A DNA stretch of 28,008 nucleotides, taken from the NCBI GenBank assembly GCA_938044045.1, contig CALIQN010000008.1, positions 1 to 28,008 on the forward strand, written 5' to 3'. Position 1 is the first letter of the stretch. Each line of letters starts with the position of its first letter. The stretch comes from an uncultured Peptococcaceae bacterium. Lineage in GTDB: Bacteria; Bacillota; Peptococcia; Peptococcales; Peptococcaceae. The notes below the pieces were generated by a model that saw nothing but the letters and a program-made list of their open reading frames with translations, made no database searches and was not told the DNA's origin. The translations under genes and the position numbers were made by a program. Positions 8,435 through 15,370 of this stretch are shown in pieces.

Positions 8435-8569
8435 GTGAAGAGAACATATCAACCAAAAAATAAAAAACACCAAAGAGTACATGGCTTCCGTAAAAGAATG
8501 CAAACAAAGTCAGGCCGAAATATTCTAAAAAGAAGAAGAGCAAAAGGTAGAAAAGTCCTTAGTGCTTAA
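8435..8569 (+). CDS. rpmH: 50S ribosomal protein L34
   Basis: This small basic protein of the large ribosomal subunit is 44 aa. It begins with GTG read as Met, then KRTYQPKNKKHQRVHGFRKR, and continues RMQTKSGRNILKRRRAKGRK to an LSA end, the classic L34 sequence. AGGAGG lies 7 nt upstream of the GTG, which supports this start. It is the first gene on the right-hand side of oriC, as in most Bacillota. A hairpin follows before rnpA, which would allow L34 to be made in excess over RnpA. Confidence 0.97.
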   Translation: MKRTYQPKNKKHQRVHGFRKRMQTKSGRNILKRRRAKGRKVLSA

Positions 8570-8590
8570 ACTGCCTGCTAAGATAGGGAT

Positions 8591-8620
8591 AAAAAGGCTG
8601 CACTTATGCAGCCTTTTTCG
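8591..8620 (+). terminator. Terminator/attenuator between rpmH and rnpA
   Basis: There are perfect 12-bp arms (AAAAAGGCTGCA 8591-8602, TGCAGCCTTTTT 8607-8618) around a CTTA loop with a T-run. There is no room for a promoter before rnpA at 8638, so rnpA probably depends on read-through. The hairpin then sets the L34:RnpA ratio. Confidence 0.85.
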
Positions 8621-8637
8621 TTTCTATAAGGAGAGTT

Positions 8638-8991
8638 ATGTTACCAAAAACAAATCGTTTAAGAAGCCAATTAAATTTTCAAAGGGTATATGAAGAAAAG
8701 CGTTCTGTCGCTAATAAGATTTTTATTGTCTATTATAAGGAAAATGATTTTTCAGACACACGTTTTGGTATTTCTATCTCTAAAAAGGTTTTAAGACGAG
8801 CCCATGAAAGAAATTTATTAAGAAGACGGCTTCATGTTTTATTGAGAGAGAGACTTTTAACCTATAAAAAAGGGTATGATGTTATTATCATCGCTAGAAA
8901 GGGTGTGGAAGTGCTCTCTTATCAAGAAATAGGAAAAAATTTAGACCATATCATAAGAAAATGTGGGTTAGTTGATGAGTCAATTTTTTAA
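8638..8991 (+). CDS. rnpA: Ribonuclease P protein component
   Basis: This is the protein subunit of RNase P, which helps the catalytic RNA remove tRNA 5' leaders. The 117 aa are very basic. The N-terminal LPKTNRLRSQLNFQRVYEE fits the family opening LxxxxRLRxxxdFxxVy, and the RNR signature reads RAHERNLLRRRLH (about residues 58-70). The ATG at 8638 has AAGGAG 4 nt upstream. Its 3' end overlaps the start of yidD by 17 nt in another frame. It is conserved in order with rpmH, yidD and yidC. Confidence 0.96.
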   Translation: MLPKTNRLRSQLNFQRVYEEKRSVANKIFIVYYKENDFSDTRFGISISKKVLRRAHERNLLRRRLHVLLRERLLTYKKGYDVIIIARKGVEVLSYQEIGKNLDHIIRKCGLVDESIF

Positions 8992-9220
8992 AAAAGGTAT
9001 TATCTCATTGATAAGATTTTATCAAAAGTATCTTTCTGGCTTAAAGCAAGGATCAAGTTGTCGTTTTATACCGACTTGTTCGACATATGCCATCGAGGCG
9101 ATTGAGATACATGGTTTATTGAAGGGTGTAGCTTTGGCACTGTGGCGTATTTTACGTTGCAACCCATTTTGTAAGGGTGGCTATGATCCTGTACCTAAAA
9201 AACACGAGGAGGCAAACTAA
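8975..9220 (+). CDS. yidD: Membrane protein insertion efficiency factor YidD
   Basis: This small membrane-associated protein is thought to assist YidC/Sec-dependent membrane protein insertion. It has 81 aa from the ATG at 8975; a TTG one codon upstream is a weaker choice. The family hallmarks are plain: YQKYLSGLK, then CRFIPTCSTYAIEAI, and RCNPFCKGGYDPVP at the C-terminus. It has no good Shine-Dalgarno sequence, and its start lies inside the end of rnpA, which suggests translational coupling. yidC starts immediately after its stop codon. Confidence 0.95.
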   Translation: MSQFFKKGIISLIRFYQKYLSGLKQGSSCRFIPTCSTYAIEAIEIHGLLKGVALALWRILRCNPFCKGGYDPVPKKHEEAN

Positions 9221-10054
9221 TTGAGTTATTTTGTTAGTTTAATGAGCCAATTTATTCATTTTTTGTATGAATTTACAGGGATGATAGGCTTTCCAAGCTA
9301 TGCTTTAGCGATTATCATTTTGGGGATAATTGTTAGAATTTTACTTTTCCCTTTGAGTTTAAAACAAATGCGTTCGATGATAGGCATGAGCGACATTCAA
9401 CCTGAGCTTAAAGAATTACAAGAAAAGTATAAAAACAATCGCCAAAAACTTTCTGAAGAAATTAATAAGCTTTATGCCGAACATCAGGTCAATCCTTTGG
9501 CTGGTTGCTTGCCTATTTTGATTCAAATGCCTATTTTGTATGCGGTTTTTCAGGCGATGAGAAATTATGATTACAATCAAAATGCAAGCTTTTTTTGGAT
9601 TAGTTCTCTAAAAGAAGCTGATCCATATTATATTTTACCGATTATCTTGGTACTTTTGTTTTTCTTTCAACAAAAGCTTTCGATGTCCAAAGAAGCACTT
9701 AGCTCCAATCCGTCAATGAAAGTCATGCTCTATGTCATGCCACCAATGATGGGGATGATTTCGATTAATCTTCCTAGTGGGGTAGGTGTTTACTGGGTAA
9801 CGACTTCTCTCATCATGCTTGTTCAACAAGTCTTTATGAACAGACAAAGAGAAAAGGAAAGAGCGATTAGACAAGAGAAACGTAGAGAAAGAGAAGAAGA
9901 ACGCAAAAAAGAAATTGAACTTTTAAAGAAGCAAGGTCAAAATAAAAACAAGAAAAAAGAAAGAATCGCCCAAGCAAAAGCAAGAAAAAAAGGTTCTACT
10001 GTCACTGAATTTGACGAAAAGAACCCAAAAGCAGTGTATCAACCAAAAAAATAA
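9221..10054 (+). CDS. yidC: Membrane protein insertase YidC/Oxa1 family
   Basis: This insertase places membrane proteins in the cytoplasmic membrane, alone or with Sec. It is 277 aa. The TTG start at 9221 is chosen because AGGAGG lies 8 nt upstream and the family alignment needs residues before Met8. The hydrophobic segments are roughly 23-44 (with the conserved Arg39), 93-113, 136-150 and 167-205. The cytoplasmic hairpin between the first two contains the typical QMRSMIGMSDIQPELKELQ. No lipoprotein Cys or periplasmic domain is seen at the N-terminus. The last ~70 residues form a long, highly basic charged tail, a kind of extension known to contact ribosomes in some YidC paralogues. It sits in the rnpA-yidD-yidC-jag block. 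Confidence 0.95.
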   Translation: MSYFVSLMSQFIHFLYEFTGMIGFPSYALAIIILGIIVRILLFPLSLKQMRSMIGMSDIQPELKELQEKYKNNRQKLSEEINKLYAEHQVNPLAGCLPILIQMPILYAVFQAMRNYDYNQNASFFWISSLKEADPYYILPIILVLLFFFQQKLSMSKEALSSNPSMKVMLYVMPPMMGMISINLPSGVGVYWVTTSLIMLVQQVFMNRQREKERAIRQEKRREREEERKKEIELLKKQGQNKNKKKERIAQAKARKKGSTVTEFDEKNPKAVYQPKK

Positions 10055-10077
10055 ATTTTGTTTTGAGAGGGTAAGTC

Positions 10078-10697
10078 ATGGAAAAAAAAGAATTTCAAGG
10101 CAAGAGTGTGCAAGAAGCTTTACAAAAAGCTTGTGTCTATTTTGATGTTGATGAAAGTGGCTTATTGTATACCGTGCTCAATGAAAGCTCTCGTGGATTT
10201 TTGGGCTTTAAGAGCAAGGATGCACGTATAGAAGCAGAGATGCTACCTAAAAAGTTATCCATAGAAGAAGATATTGTACGTTTTCTCTCTCCATTATTTG
10301 AGCAAATGGCGCTTTCACCGACGATTCGTGTGAGACAAGAAGAGAGTAATGTCTTTGTTGATATTGATGGCGATGATGTGGGGATTTTAATCGGTCACCA
10401 TGGCGAAACAATGTATGCAATCCAATATTTACTTAGCTTAGCCATCAACAAAAAACAAGACACCTACTATAAAATCGTCCTTCCTATCGTTCTAAGCGTA
10501 AGGAAGCCTTAGAAGTTTTGGCAAGAAATAAGGCAAATATTTGTCGCCAAAGAGGACGCTACGTTTTTGAACCAATGAGTGCAGGCGAACGCCGCATCAT
10601 TCACATGGCATTGGAACATGAGGCAGATATTGAAACGCATAGTGAGGGCAAAGAACCTATGCGCCGTATAGTCCTCGTGCATAAACGTAAAGCATAA
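10078..10697 (+). pseudogene. jag: Jag/KhpB RNA-binding protein, frameshifted
   Basis: Jag (KhpB) is a cytoplasmic RNA-binding protein usually encoded after yidC. The first frame (10078-10512) encodes the Jag_N domain (KKEFQGKSVQEALQKAC, GFLGFKSKDARIE) and the KH domain with its GxxG loop (GHHG near residue 103), then ends with an unrelated LSVRKP. From 10485 a second frame, TAT CGT TCT AAG, continues with YRSKRKEALEVLARNK and a complete R3H domain (EPMSAGERRIIHMALEHE, SEGKEPMRRIVL), stopping at 10697. Relatives have I-x-L-D-x-x-x-Y-R across the junction, whereas only two bases lie between L and YR here. This fits a deletion of about 10 bases better than a one-base error. The truncated product would lack R3H. 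Confidence 0.85.
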
Positions 10698-10702
10698 AAA
10701 AT

Positions 10703-10737
10703 AAAATACGTCTCCATGGGAGGCGTATTTTTTTATT
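10703..10737 (+). terminator. Terminator after jag
   Basis: There are 13-bp arms (10703-10715, 10719-10731) with one G-U pair, an ATG loop and a run of T. It closes the rnpA-yidD-yidC-jag transcript. Confidence 0.85.
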
Positions 10738-10786
10738 ATTTTTGTGTATTTTAATGAAGATTTACAGATAAGATGACTAAAAACTA

Positions 10787-10812
10787 TTGACAAACGAAAA
10801 ATTTTTTGTCAA
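10787..10812. promoter_or_regulatory. Inverted repeat TTGACAAA-N10-TTTGTCAA upstream of yfcE
   Basis: There are perfect 8-bp arms separated by 10 nt in a very AT-rich gap (10738-10874). The left arm contains TTGACA, a possible -35 box, but no convincing -10 box stands at the right distance. It may be an operator; the factor is unknown. Confidence 0.35.
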
Positions 10813-10874
10813 AATTTTAATATCAATTAGATTTATTATTTATATAAATAAAATTTGAAATTTTGGAGGCTAGT

Positions 10875-11474
10875 ATGGCAATTGGATTTATAAGTGATAC
10901 GCATGGCTCTGTGGAAGATACCAAAAGAGCCTTAGAACTTTTAGAGGATTGTGAGGTCATTATTCATTTAGGGGACATCCTAAACCATGGCCCAAGAAAT
11001 AAACTCCCAGAGAGTTATGATACGATTGCTCTAACAGAAATTTTAAAATCAAGAGATAATATCTACTATGTCAAGGGAAATTGTGACTGTGATGCGGACA
11101 TGATGGTCACTGGAAAGGATATTTCCAATAAACTTGGCATTTTTAATTTTGATGGTTTGCGTATTTATGCCGTACATGGCTATGAAGAGACAGAAGAAGA
11201 AAGAGTTATGGCAGCAAAATTTTATGTAGCTGATGTGGTTGCTTCTGGACATACCCATAAAAAAGTATTGGATGTTCATCAAGGGGTCTTAATTTTAAAT
11301 CCTGGCTCAACAACCTTACCAAAAGATGGTATTAAATCAGTTGCAAAAATTAAAGATAATAAGGCAATGTTACTTGATCTTTTGACAGGTGAAGTCTTGT
11401 CTGAAATTGATATGCGCTCAATAGAAAAAGAGGGGGTGAGAGAAGAAAATTTCTTAGAAGGCGAGTTGTTTTAG
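10875..11474 (+). CDS. yfcE: YfcE-type metallophosphodiesterase
   Basis: This is a calcineurin-like phosphoesterase with a two-metal site. E. coli YfcE hydrolyses model phosphodiesters and its natural substrate is unknown. The protein is 199 aa from the ATG at 10875, with GGAGG 5 nt upstream; a TTG four codons earlier is unlikely. All metal motifs are present: SDTHG (D-x-H), HLGD, KGNCD, VHGYE and GHTH, then LNPGS. LGDILNHGPRNKLPESY closely matches the YfcE subfamily rather than general MJ0936 enzymes. The C-terminus is about 15 residues longer than in E. coli. The XRE regulator starts 20 nt downstream, so the two are probably cotranscribed. Confidence 0.9.
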   Translation: MAIGFISDTHGSVEDTKRALELLEDCEVIIHLGDILNHGPRNKLPESYDTIALTEILKSRDNIYYVKGNCDCDADMMVTGKDISNKLGIFNFDGLRIYAVHGYEETEEERVMAAKFYVADVVASGHTHKKVLDVHQGVLILNPGSTTLPKDGIKSVAKIKDNKAMLLDLLTGEVLSEIDMRSIEKEGVREENFLEGELF

Positions 11475-11494
11475 CGCAAAAGGAGGCGTTCCTT

Positions 11495-11839
11495 ATGGCA
11501 ATCGGTTTAAAACTAAAAGAACTTATCGATCACCGCAATACTAATGTCAATCAGTTGGCAAAGGACGCTAGAGTTAAACCTCAAACGATATACGGTATCA
11601 TTAGGCGTGATAATACTAAGGTTGATATTGAGATATTGCAATCACTTGCAGATGAATTAGCAGTCACTTTGGATTATTTTTCTACAGGAAAGTCTTCTGA
11701 ACTTTCCTTGGATGAACAAGAATTATTAACAAGTTATCGTAAATTAGACGCTTATGGTCAGATGGCCATCAAGACCTTTGTCGGTGTTGAGCTTGGTAGA
11801 CATGAGCGTTTTAGAGAAAATAAGAAAAAATTAGTCTAA
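11495..11839 (+). CDS. XRE-family helix-turn-helix transcriptional regulator
   Basis: This is a Cro/CI-type DNA-binding protein of 114 aa. The N-terminal HTH (about 1-65) includes LKELIDHRNTNVNQLAK, then PQTIYGIIRRDNTKVDIEIL and a hydrophobic closing helix DELAVTLDYF. A short C-terminal helical stretch (LDEQELLTSYRKLDAYGQMA) resembles the tail of small chromosomal or phage-like regulators. AGGAGG lies 8 nt before the ATG. It is the second gene after yfcE and is followed by a terminator. The target is unknown; the inverted repeat upstream of yfcE is a candidate. No phage genes are nearby. Confidence 0.85.
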   Translation: MAIGLKLKELIDHRNTNVNQLAKDARVKPQTIYGIIRRDNTKVDIEILQSLADELAVTLDYFSTGKSSELSLDEQELLTSYRKLDAYGQMAIKTFVGVELGRHERFRENKKKLV

Positions 11840-11842
11840 ACT

Positions 11843-11879
11843 AGCCCCTAAGCTAAAAACGCTAGCTTGGGGCTTTTTT
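11843..11879 (+). terminator. Terminator after the XRE regulator
   Basis: A GC-rich hairpin AGCCCCTAAGCT / AGCTTGGGGCT, with one bulged base, is followed by TTTTTT. Confidence 0.85.
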
Positions 11880-11921
11880 GTCGTTTTTTATCATAAGAAA
11901 AATTTTAGCCTATTATCATTA

Positions 11922-11950
11922 TTGCGAAATTACTATAATGGTATTATATT
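11922..11950 (+). promoter_or_regulatory. Possible promoter of the 12024 membrane protein gene
   Basis: TTGCGA (11922-11927) is followed after 17 nt by TATATT (11945-11950). A consensus TATAAT at 11934-11939 lacks a matching -35 box. Either would give a leader of about 65-80 nt containing inverted repeats. Confidence 0.4.
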
Positions 11951-11962
11951 AAAATTATTAGC

Positions 11963-12001
11963 CTAAGGTAATGTGATACCTTAGTTTGGCAATTAAGCCA
12001 A
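11963..12001 (+). promoter_or_regulatory. Structured 5' leader with two hairpins
   Basis: CTAAGGTA (11963-11970) and TACCTTAG (11977-11984) form a perfect 8-bp stem. TTGGC (11986-11990) and GCCAA (11997-12001) form a second. CCTAA at 11962-11966 is also complementary to TTAGG (12011-12015) in the ribosome binding site, so alternative pairing could control translation. It matches no riboswitch class I recognise. Confidence 0.35.
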
Positions 12002-12023
12002 TATCAAACTTTAGGAGGTAGTT

Positions 12024-12473
12024 ATGATAAAAAAAATCAATACAACATTGCTTGTGTTTTTGTCCGTAGGGTTGACTGCAATGTATTTTTATATGAAGAC
12101 ACGCACACCAAGTGATGCTATCGCTTATGCCCTACCAATAGAACATTGGTTAAAGGATAATCTTGGTATTTCATTAAATTATGACCTGATTTTTCCTTTG
12201 TTTGAGATGTTTTTTTTGCTTTTAGCAACGCTATGTTTTGGTGCCTTACTTAGTCGCTATCTCCAGTTTGCTCATAAAATCCCAAAAATCCTCTGTCTTT
12301 TGCCTCAAGCGTGGCTCATCACTTTGATGATGATTATATTTTTTGGTTGGATGCCTCAAAATGAAGGCATCGTGGCACACTTGATTTTAGTTAGTTACCA
12401 TGAGCTGTTACCTTATAGCTATCTTGTCTTGCTTTTTTCCAGTACCTTATTCTTTTTAAGAAAAAAAGCTTAA
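12024..12473 (+). CDS. Small integral membrane protein of unknown function
   Basis: I do not recognise this 149-aa protein. It has four probable membrane segments: about 8-24, 54-78, 87-108 and 116-144. A polar loop after the first segment contains PSDAIAYALPIEHWL. There are few charges in the segments, and a C-terminal RKKA suggests a cytoplasmic end. The ATG has AGGAGG 6 nt upstream. The gene stands alone, with its own leader and no partner in the same transcript: a terminator lies before the leader and a strong promoter precedes the next gene. No catalytic motif is visible. Confidence 0.75.
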   Translation: MIKKINTTLLVFLSVGLTAMYFYMKTRTPSDAIAYALPIEHWLKDNLGISLNYDLIFPLFEMFFLLLATLCFGALLSRYLQFAHKIPKILCLLPQAWLITLMMIIFFGWMPQNEGIVAHLILVSYHELLPYSYLVLLFSSTLFFLRKKA

Positions 12474-12531
12474 TGGGATGGGTGGATTTTTACTAAAATC
12501 AATATGGTTTAAGCAAGAGGGTGACTTTTGT

Positions 12532-12560
12532 TTGACAAACTGGGGCTTTACCTTTAAAAT
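12532..12560 (+). promoter_or_regulatory. Promoter of the uracil permease gene
   Basis: Consensus TTGACA (12532-12537) is followed by a 17-nt spacer and TAAAAT (12555-12560), giving a leader of about 28 nt. That is too short for a PyrR-type attenuator. Confidence 0.8.
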
Positions 12561-12595
12561 GTAGAAGATTTGAGCAAAGAAAGGATAGAAAAATC

Positions 12596-13918
12596 ATGAG
12601 TCAAGCAAAACGTTTTTATGGGGTCTATGATAAGCCTCCTCTAAAGGAGTCTTTGCCCCTAAGTATTCAGCACTTATTTGCCATGTTTTCCGCGTCAATT
12701 TTGGTACCTAATATTTTTGGGATTAACCCTGCAGTGGTCTTGCTTTTTAATGGGATAGGGACTTTATTATTTATCCTACTTACTAAGGGTGGCTCTCCAG
12801 CCTATTTGGGTTCTTCCTTTGCCTTTATTGCCCCGACCTTACTTTTAATCAACACACCTGGGCGAGGCTATGACTATGCCCTTGGAGGCTTTGTCGCTTC
12901 CGGTGCAGTCTTGGTGGCAGTGGCTGTTGTGGTCTATTTCTTTGGGACATCTTGGATTAATGTCATCTTACCACCTGCGAGCATGGGAGCAGTGGTAGCT
13001 TTAATCGGGTTAGAACTTTCAGGCACTGCAGCAAAGATGGGGGGTATTGTCCTTGAGGGTGAGGGTACCATTGAGCCTAATCGTGTCTTTATCTTTGTTT
13101 TGACCATCTTGGTGGCAGTTTTAGGCTCAACCTTATTTAGAGGTTTTTTGTCCGTCATTCCAATTTTAATTGCCATTGTTGTCGGTTATGTCGTTGCCTA
13201 CTTTATGGGCTTGGTGGACTTTACACCGGTTCAAGAGGCGAGCATTTTAAGCGTGCCTAAATTTACCCACCCTATCTTTGATTGGACAGCGATTTTGATT
13301 ATCTTACCGGCGACCTTGGTGGTGGTCAGTGAGCATATTGGACACCAGCTTGTCACAGGACAGATTATTGAAAAAAACTTATTAAGGGATCCTGGTTTGC
13401 ACCGTTCGTTGGCAGCCGATGGGTTCTCTACGATGTTGAGTGGTTGCTTTGGTGCTGTACCGACGACCACCTATGGTGAAAATATTGGCGTTATGGCCAT
13501 TACCAGAGTGTACTCTACTTGGGTCATCGGGGGAACGGCTGTCCTTTCGATCGCCCTATCCTTTATCGGCAAGGTCTCTGGGGTGATTATGGCAATCCCT
13601 GGTGAGGTCATGGGGGGTATTAGCTTCTTGCTCTATGGGATGATTGGGGTTTCTGGGATAAGGCTTTTGGTGGATAGCAAGGTCAATTATTCACGTCCAC
13701 GTAACCAAGCCTTGACGGCGATTCCTTTTGTCACCGGGCTAAGTGGTGCCTATATCAAGCTAGGCGAGGTCAAGCTCACAGGGATGGCTTTGGCAACGGT
13801 GGTGGCAATGATCCTTGGCATTCTTTTCTTCCTCCTTGATCATTTTGACTTGACCAATGATAATGAACATAAACGTGCCAATAAAAAGGCATCTTTAGAC
13901 GTCAATACCTTAAAATAA
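12596..13918 (+). CDS. uraA: Uracil permease (NCS2 family, UraA-like)
   Basis: This is a nucleobase:proton symporter of the cytoplasmic membrane, 440 aa with about 14 hydrophobic segments. Family marks are PLSIQHLFAMFSASILVP near the N-terminus, PAYLGSSFAFIAP, and SEHIGHQLVTG (245-255) followed by DPGLHRSLAADG and TTYGENIGVMAITRVYS. Glu246, His250 and Glu295 correspond to E. coli UraA Glu241, His245 and Glu290, which hold uracil. The DPGLHRSL and YGENIGVLAITRVYS type sequences favour uracil over xanthine or uric acid transport. No pyr genes are adjacent. It is monocistronic between a strong promoter and a terminator. Confidence 0.9.
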   Translation: MSQAKRFYGVYDKPPLKESLPLSIQHLFAMFSASILVPNIFGINPAVVLLFNGIGTLLFILLTKGGSPAYLGSSFAFIAPTLLLINTPGRGYDYALGGFVASGAVLVAVAVVVYFFGTSWINVILPPASMGAVVALIGLELSGTAAKMGGIVLEGEGTIEPNRVFIFVLTILVAVLGSTLFRGFLSVIPILIAIVVGYVVAYFMGLVDFTPVQEASILSVPKFTHPIFDWTAILIILPATLVVVSEHIGHQLVTGQIIEKNLLRDPGLHRSLAADGFSTMLSGCFGAVPTTTYGENIGVMAITRVYSTWVIGGTAVLSIALSFIGKVSGVIMAIPGEVMGGISFLLYGMIGVSGIRLLVDSKVNYSRPRNQALTAIPFVTGLSGAYIKLGEVKLTGMALATVVAMILGILFFLLDHFDLTNDNEHKRANKKASLDVNTLK

Positions 13919-13921
13919 CAC

Positions 13922-13958
13922 AAGCCCTCTTATTTTTTAGTAAAATAGGAGGGCTTTT
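13922..13958 (+). terminator. Terminator after uraA
   Basis: There are 15-bp arms (13922-13936, 13942-13956) with one G-U pair and a 5-nt loop. The trailing T-run is short (TTTTGT). Confidence 0.75.
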
Positions 13959-14009
13959 GTGGTATATTTAAGCAATGGTAGTGTTTTTTTGGGAAAATAT
14001 GGAGGTTAT

Positions 14010-15368
14010 ATGTTAATAGATGATACAATTTGTGCGATAACAACGGCGAAGGGCTATGGAGCAGTTGGTATTATTCGCCTTTCGGGCAAGGATGCTCGCC
14101 GTCTTGCCAGTGAAGTCTACTTGGGTCAAGCTGACCTTTTGACCAAGGCAAGCCATACCATTACCTATGGCTATGTTTATGACAAGGCAAAGGAGAGAAA
14201 AATTGACGAGGCGATTTTTCTCCTTATGGATGCGCCAAGGAGTTTTACCGGTGAAGATGTGGTCGAAATTCAGTCCCATGGTGGGATGGTGGTCTTGCAA
14301 GAAATCCTTTCCTTGCTTTTGCGTTTGGGGGCAAGGCTAGCACAAGAGGGGGAATTTACCAAACGTGCCTTTTTAAATGGCAAGATGGATCTTTCCCAAG
14401 CAGAAGCCATCATGGATATTGTGGATGCCAAGACAACCACTGCCCTAGGGATTGCCATGAGTCAGCGTCAAGGCTACCTGACAGAAAAAATAGGCGAGTT
14501 TCGTCAAAAACTCCTGATGTTGGTCGCCTACCTACAAGCAGATTTGGACTATCCGGAAGATGATATTGAGCGCCTTTCTGACGAGGCAATCGCAGAAGAG
14601 GTTACTAATCTCTTAGGGGAGATAGGTCAACTTTTGCAAACCAGCCAGAGGGGTAGGCTCTACAAAGATGGGCTAAAAATTGCCCTTTTGGGCAAGCCAA
14701 ATGTCGGTAAATCCAGCTTGCTCAATGCCTTTTTGGGCTATGAGCGTGCCATTGTCACAGAGGTCGCAGGAACAACACGTGATGTTATCGTCGGGGAAAT
14801 GCTCTATCAAGGGGTGGTCTTTTCTTTTTATGACATGGCAGGGATTAGAGAGACGAGCGACAAGGTGGAAAAGATAGGGATAGACTTGGCGAAAAAGAGC
14901 CTAGGTGAGGTCAATGCCATCTTGTATGTGGTCGATCAGACTGAGGGCTTTAATGTAGAAGATGAAGCGATTTTGCGTGAAGTGGAAAATACCTTACCTA
15001 TCTTCTACCTTGCCAATAAGGTGGATAAGGCTAAAGATAAAGCAGTCGAGTTAAGGGAAAATATTCACTTTGTTTCTGCCCATACTGGGGAAGGCATTGA
15101 GGCCTTATTGGACGTCTTATACCAACGTTTGGTCATAGAAAACAAGGCCATAGAGGATTTTGCCTTGACCAATACCCGTCATATTGTGCTTTTGGAAGAG
15201 GTAGAAACCTTGCTAAAAAATTTCCAAGATGCCTTTGGTCTCCTCAGTGAGGATATTTTAGTCATTGACCTCCAAGGTGCTTTGGAAAAATTGGGACTGA
15301 TTACTGGTGAGACTTCAAGTGAGGACTTACTGGAAACGATATTTAAAAATTTCTGTCTAGGGAAGTGA
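14010..15368 (+). CDS. mnmE: tRNA modification GTPase MnmE
   Basis: MnmE works with MnmG to put a (carboxymethyl)aminomethyl group on U34 of certain tRNAs. It has 452 aa from the ATG at 14010, with GGAGG 4 nt upstream; an in-frame GTG at 13959 would add 17 residues unlike the family. The N-terminal folate-binding domain begins LIDDTICAITTAKGYGAVGI. The G domain has GKPNVGKS (228-235), AGTTRD (254-259), DMAG (275-278) and NKVD (336-339). The C-terminal CLGK (449-452) carries the essential Cys. Its TGA precedes the mnmG ATG by 2 nt, so the two subunits are coexpressed. Confidence 0.97.
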   Translation: MLIDDTICAITTAKGYGAVGIIRLSGKDARRLASEVYLGQADLLTKASHTITYGYVYDKAKERKIDEAIFLLMDAPRSFTGEDVVEIQSHGGMVVLQEILSLLLRLGARLAQEGEFTKRAFLNGKMDLSQAEAIMDIVDAKTTTALGIAMSQRQGYLTEKIGEFRQKLLMLVAYLQADLDYPEDDIERLSDEAIAEEVTNLLGEIGQLLQTSQRGRLYKDGLKIALLGKPNVGKSSLLNAFLGYERAIVTEVAGTTRDVIVGEMLYQGVVFSFYDMAGIRETSDKVEKIGIDLAKKSLGEVNAILYVVDQTEGFNVEDEAILREVENTLPIFYLANKVDKAKDKAVELRENIHFVSAHTGEGIEALLDVLYQRLVIENKAIEDFALTNTRHIVLLEEVETLLKNFQDAFGLLSEDILVIDLQGALEKLGLITGETSSEDLLETIFKNFCLGK

Positions 15369-15370
15369 AA

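Noticed and set aside
10440..10515. Programmed ribosomal frameshift in jag
   Set aside because: There is no slippery heptamer with a downstream pseudoknot, the second frame needs an odd junction relative to the family, and relatives are not known to need it.
10509..10793. 94-codon open frame on the minus strand over the end of jag
   Set aside because: It lies antisense to the R3H-coding half of jag, has no ribosome binding site and resembles no protein; it is a shadow.
13959..14009. GTG start adding 17 residues to MnmE
   Set aside because: The extra residues do not match the family, and the downstream ATG has GGAGG at good spacing.
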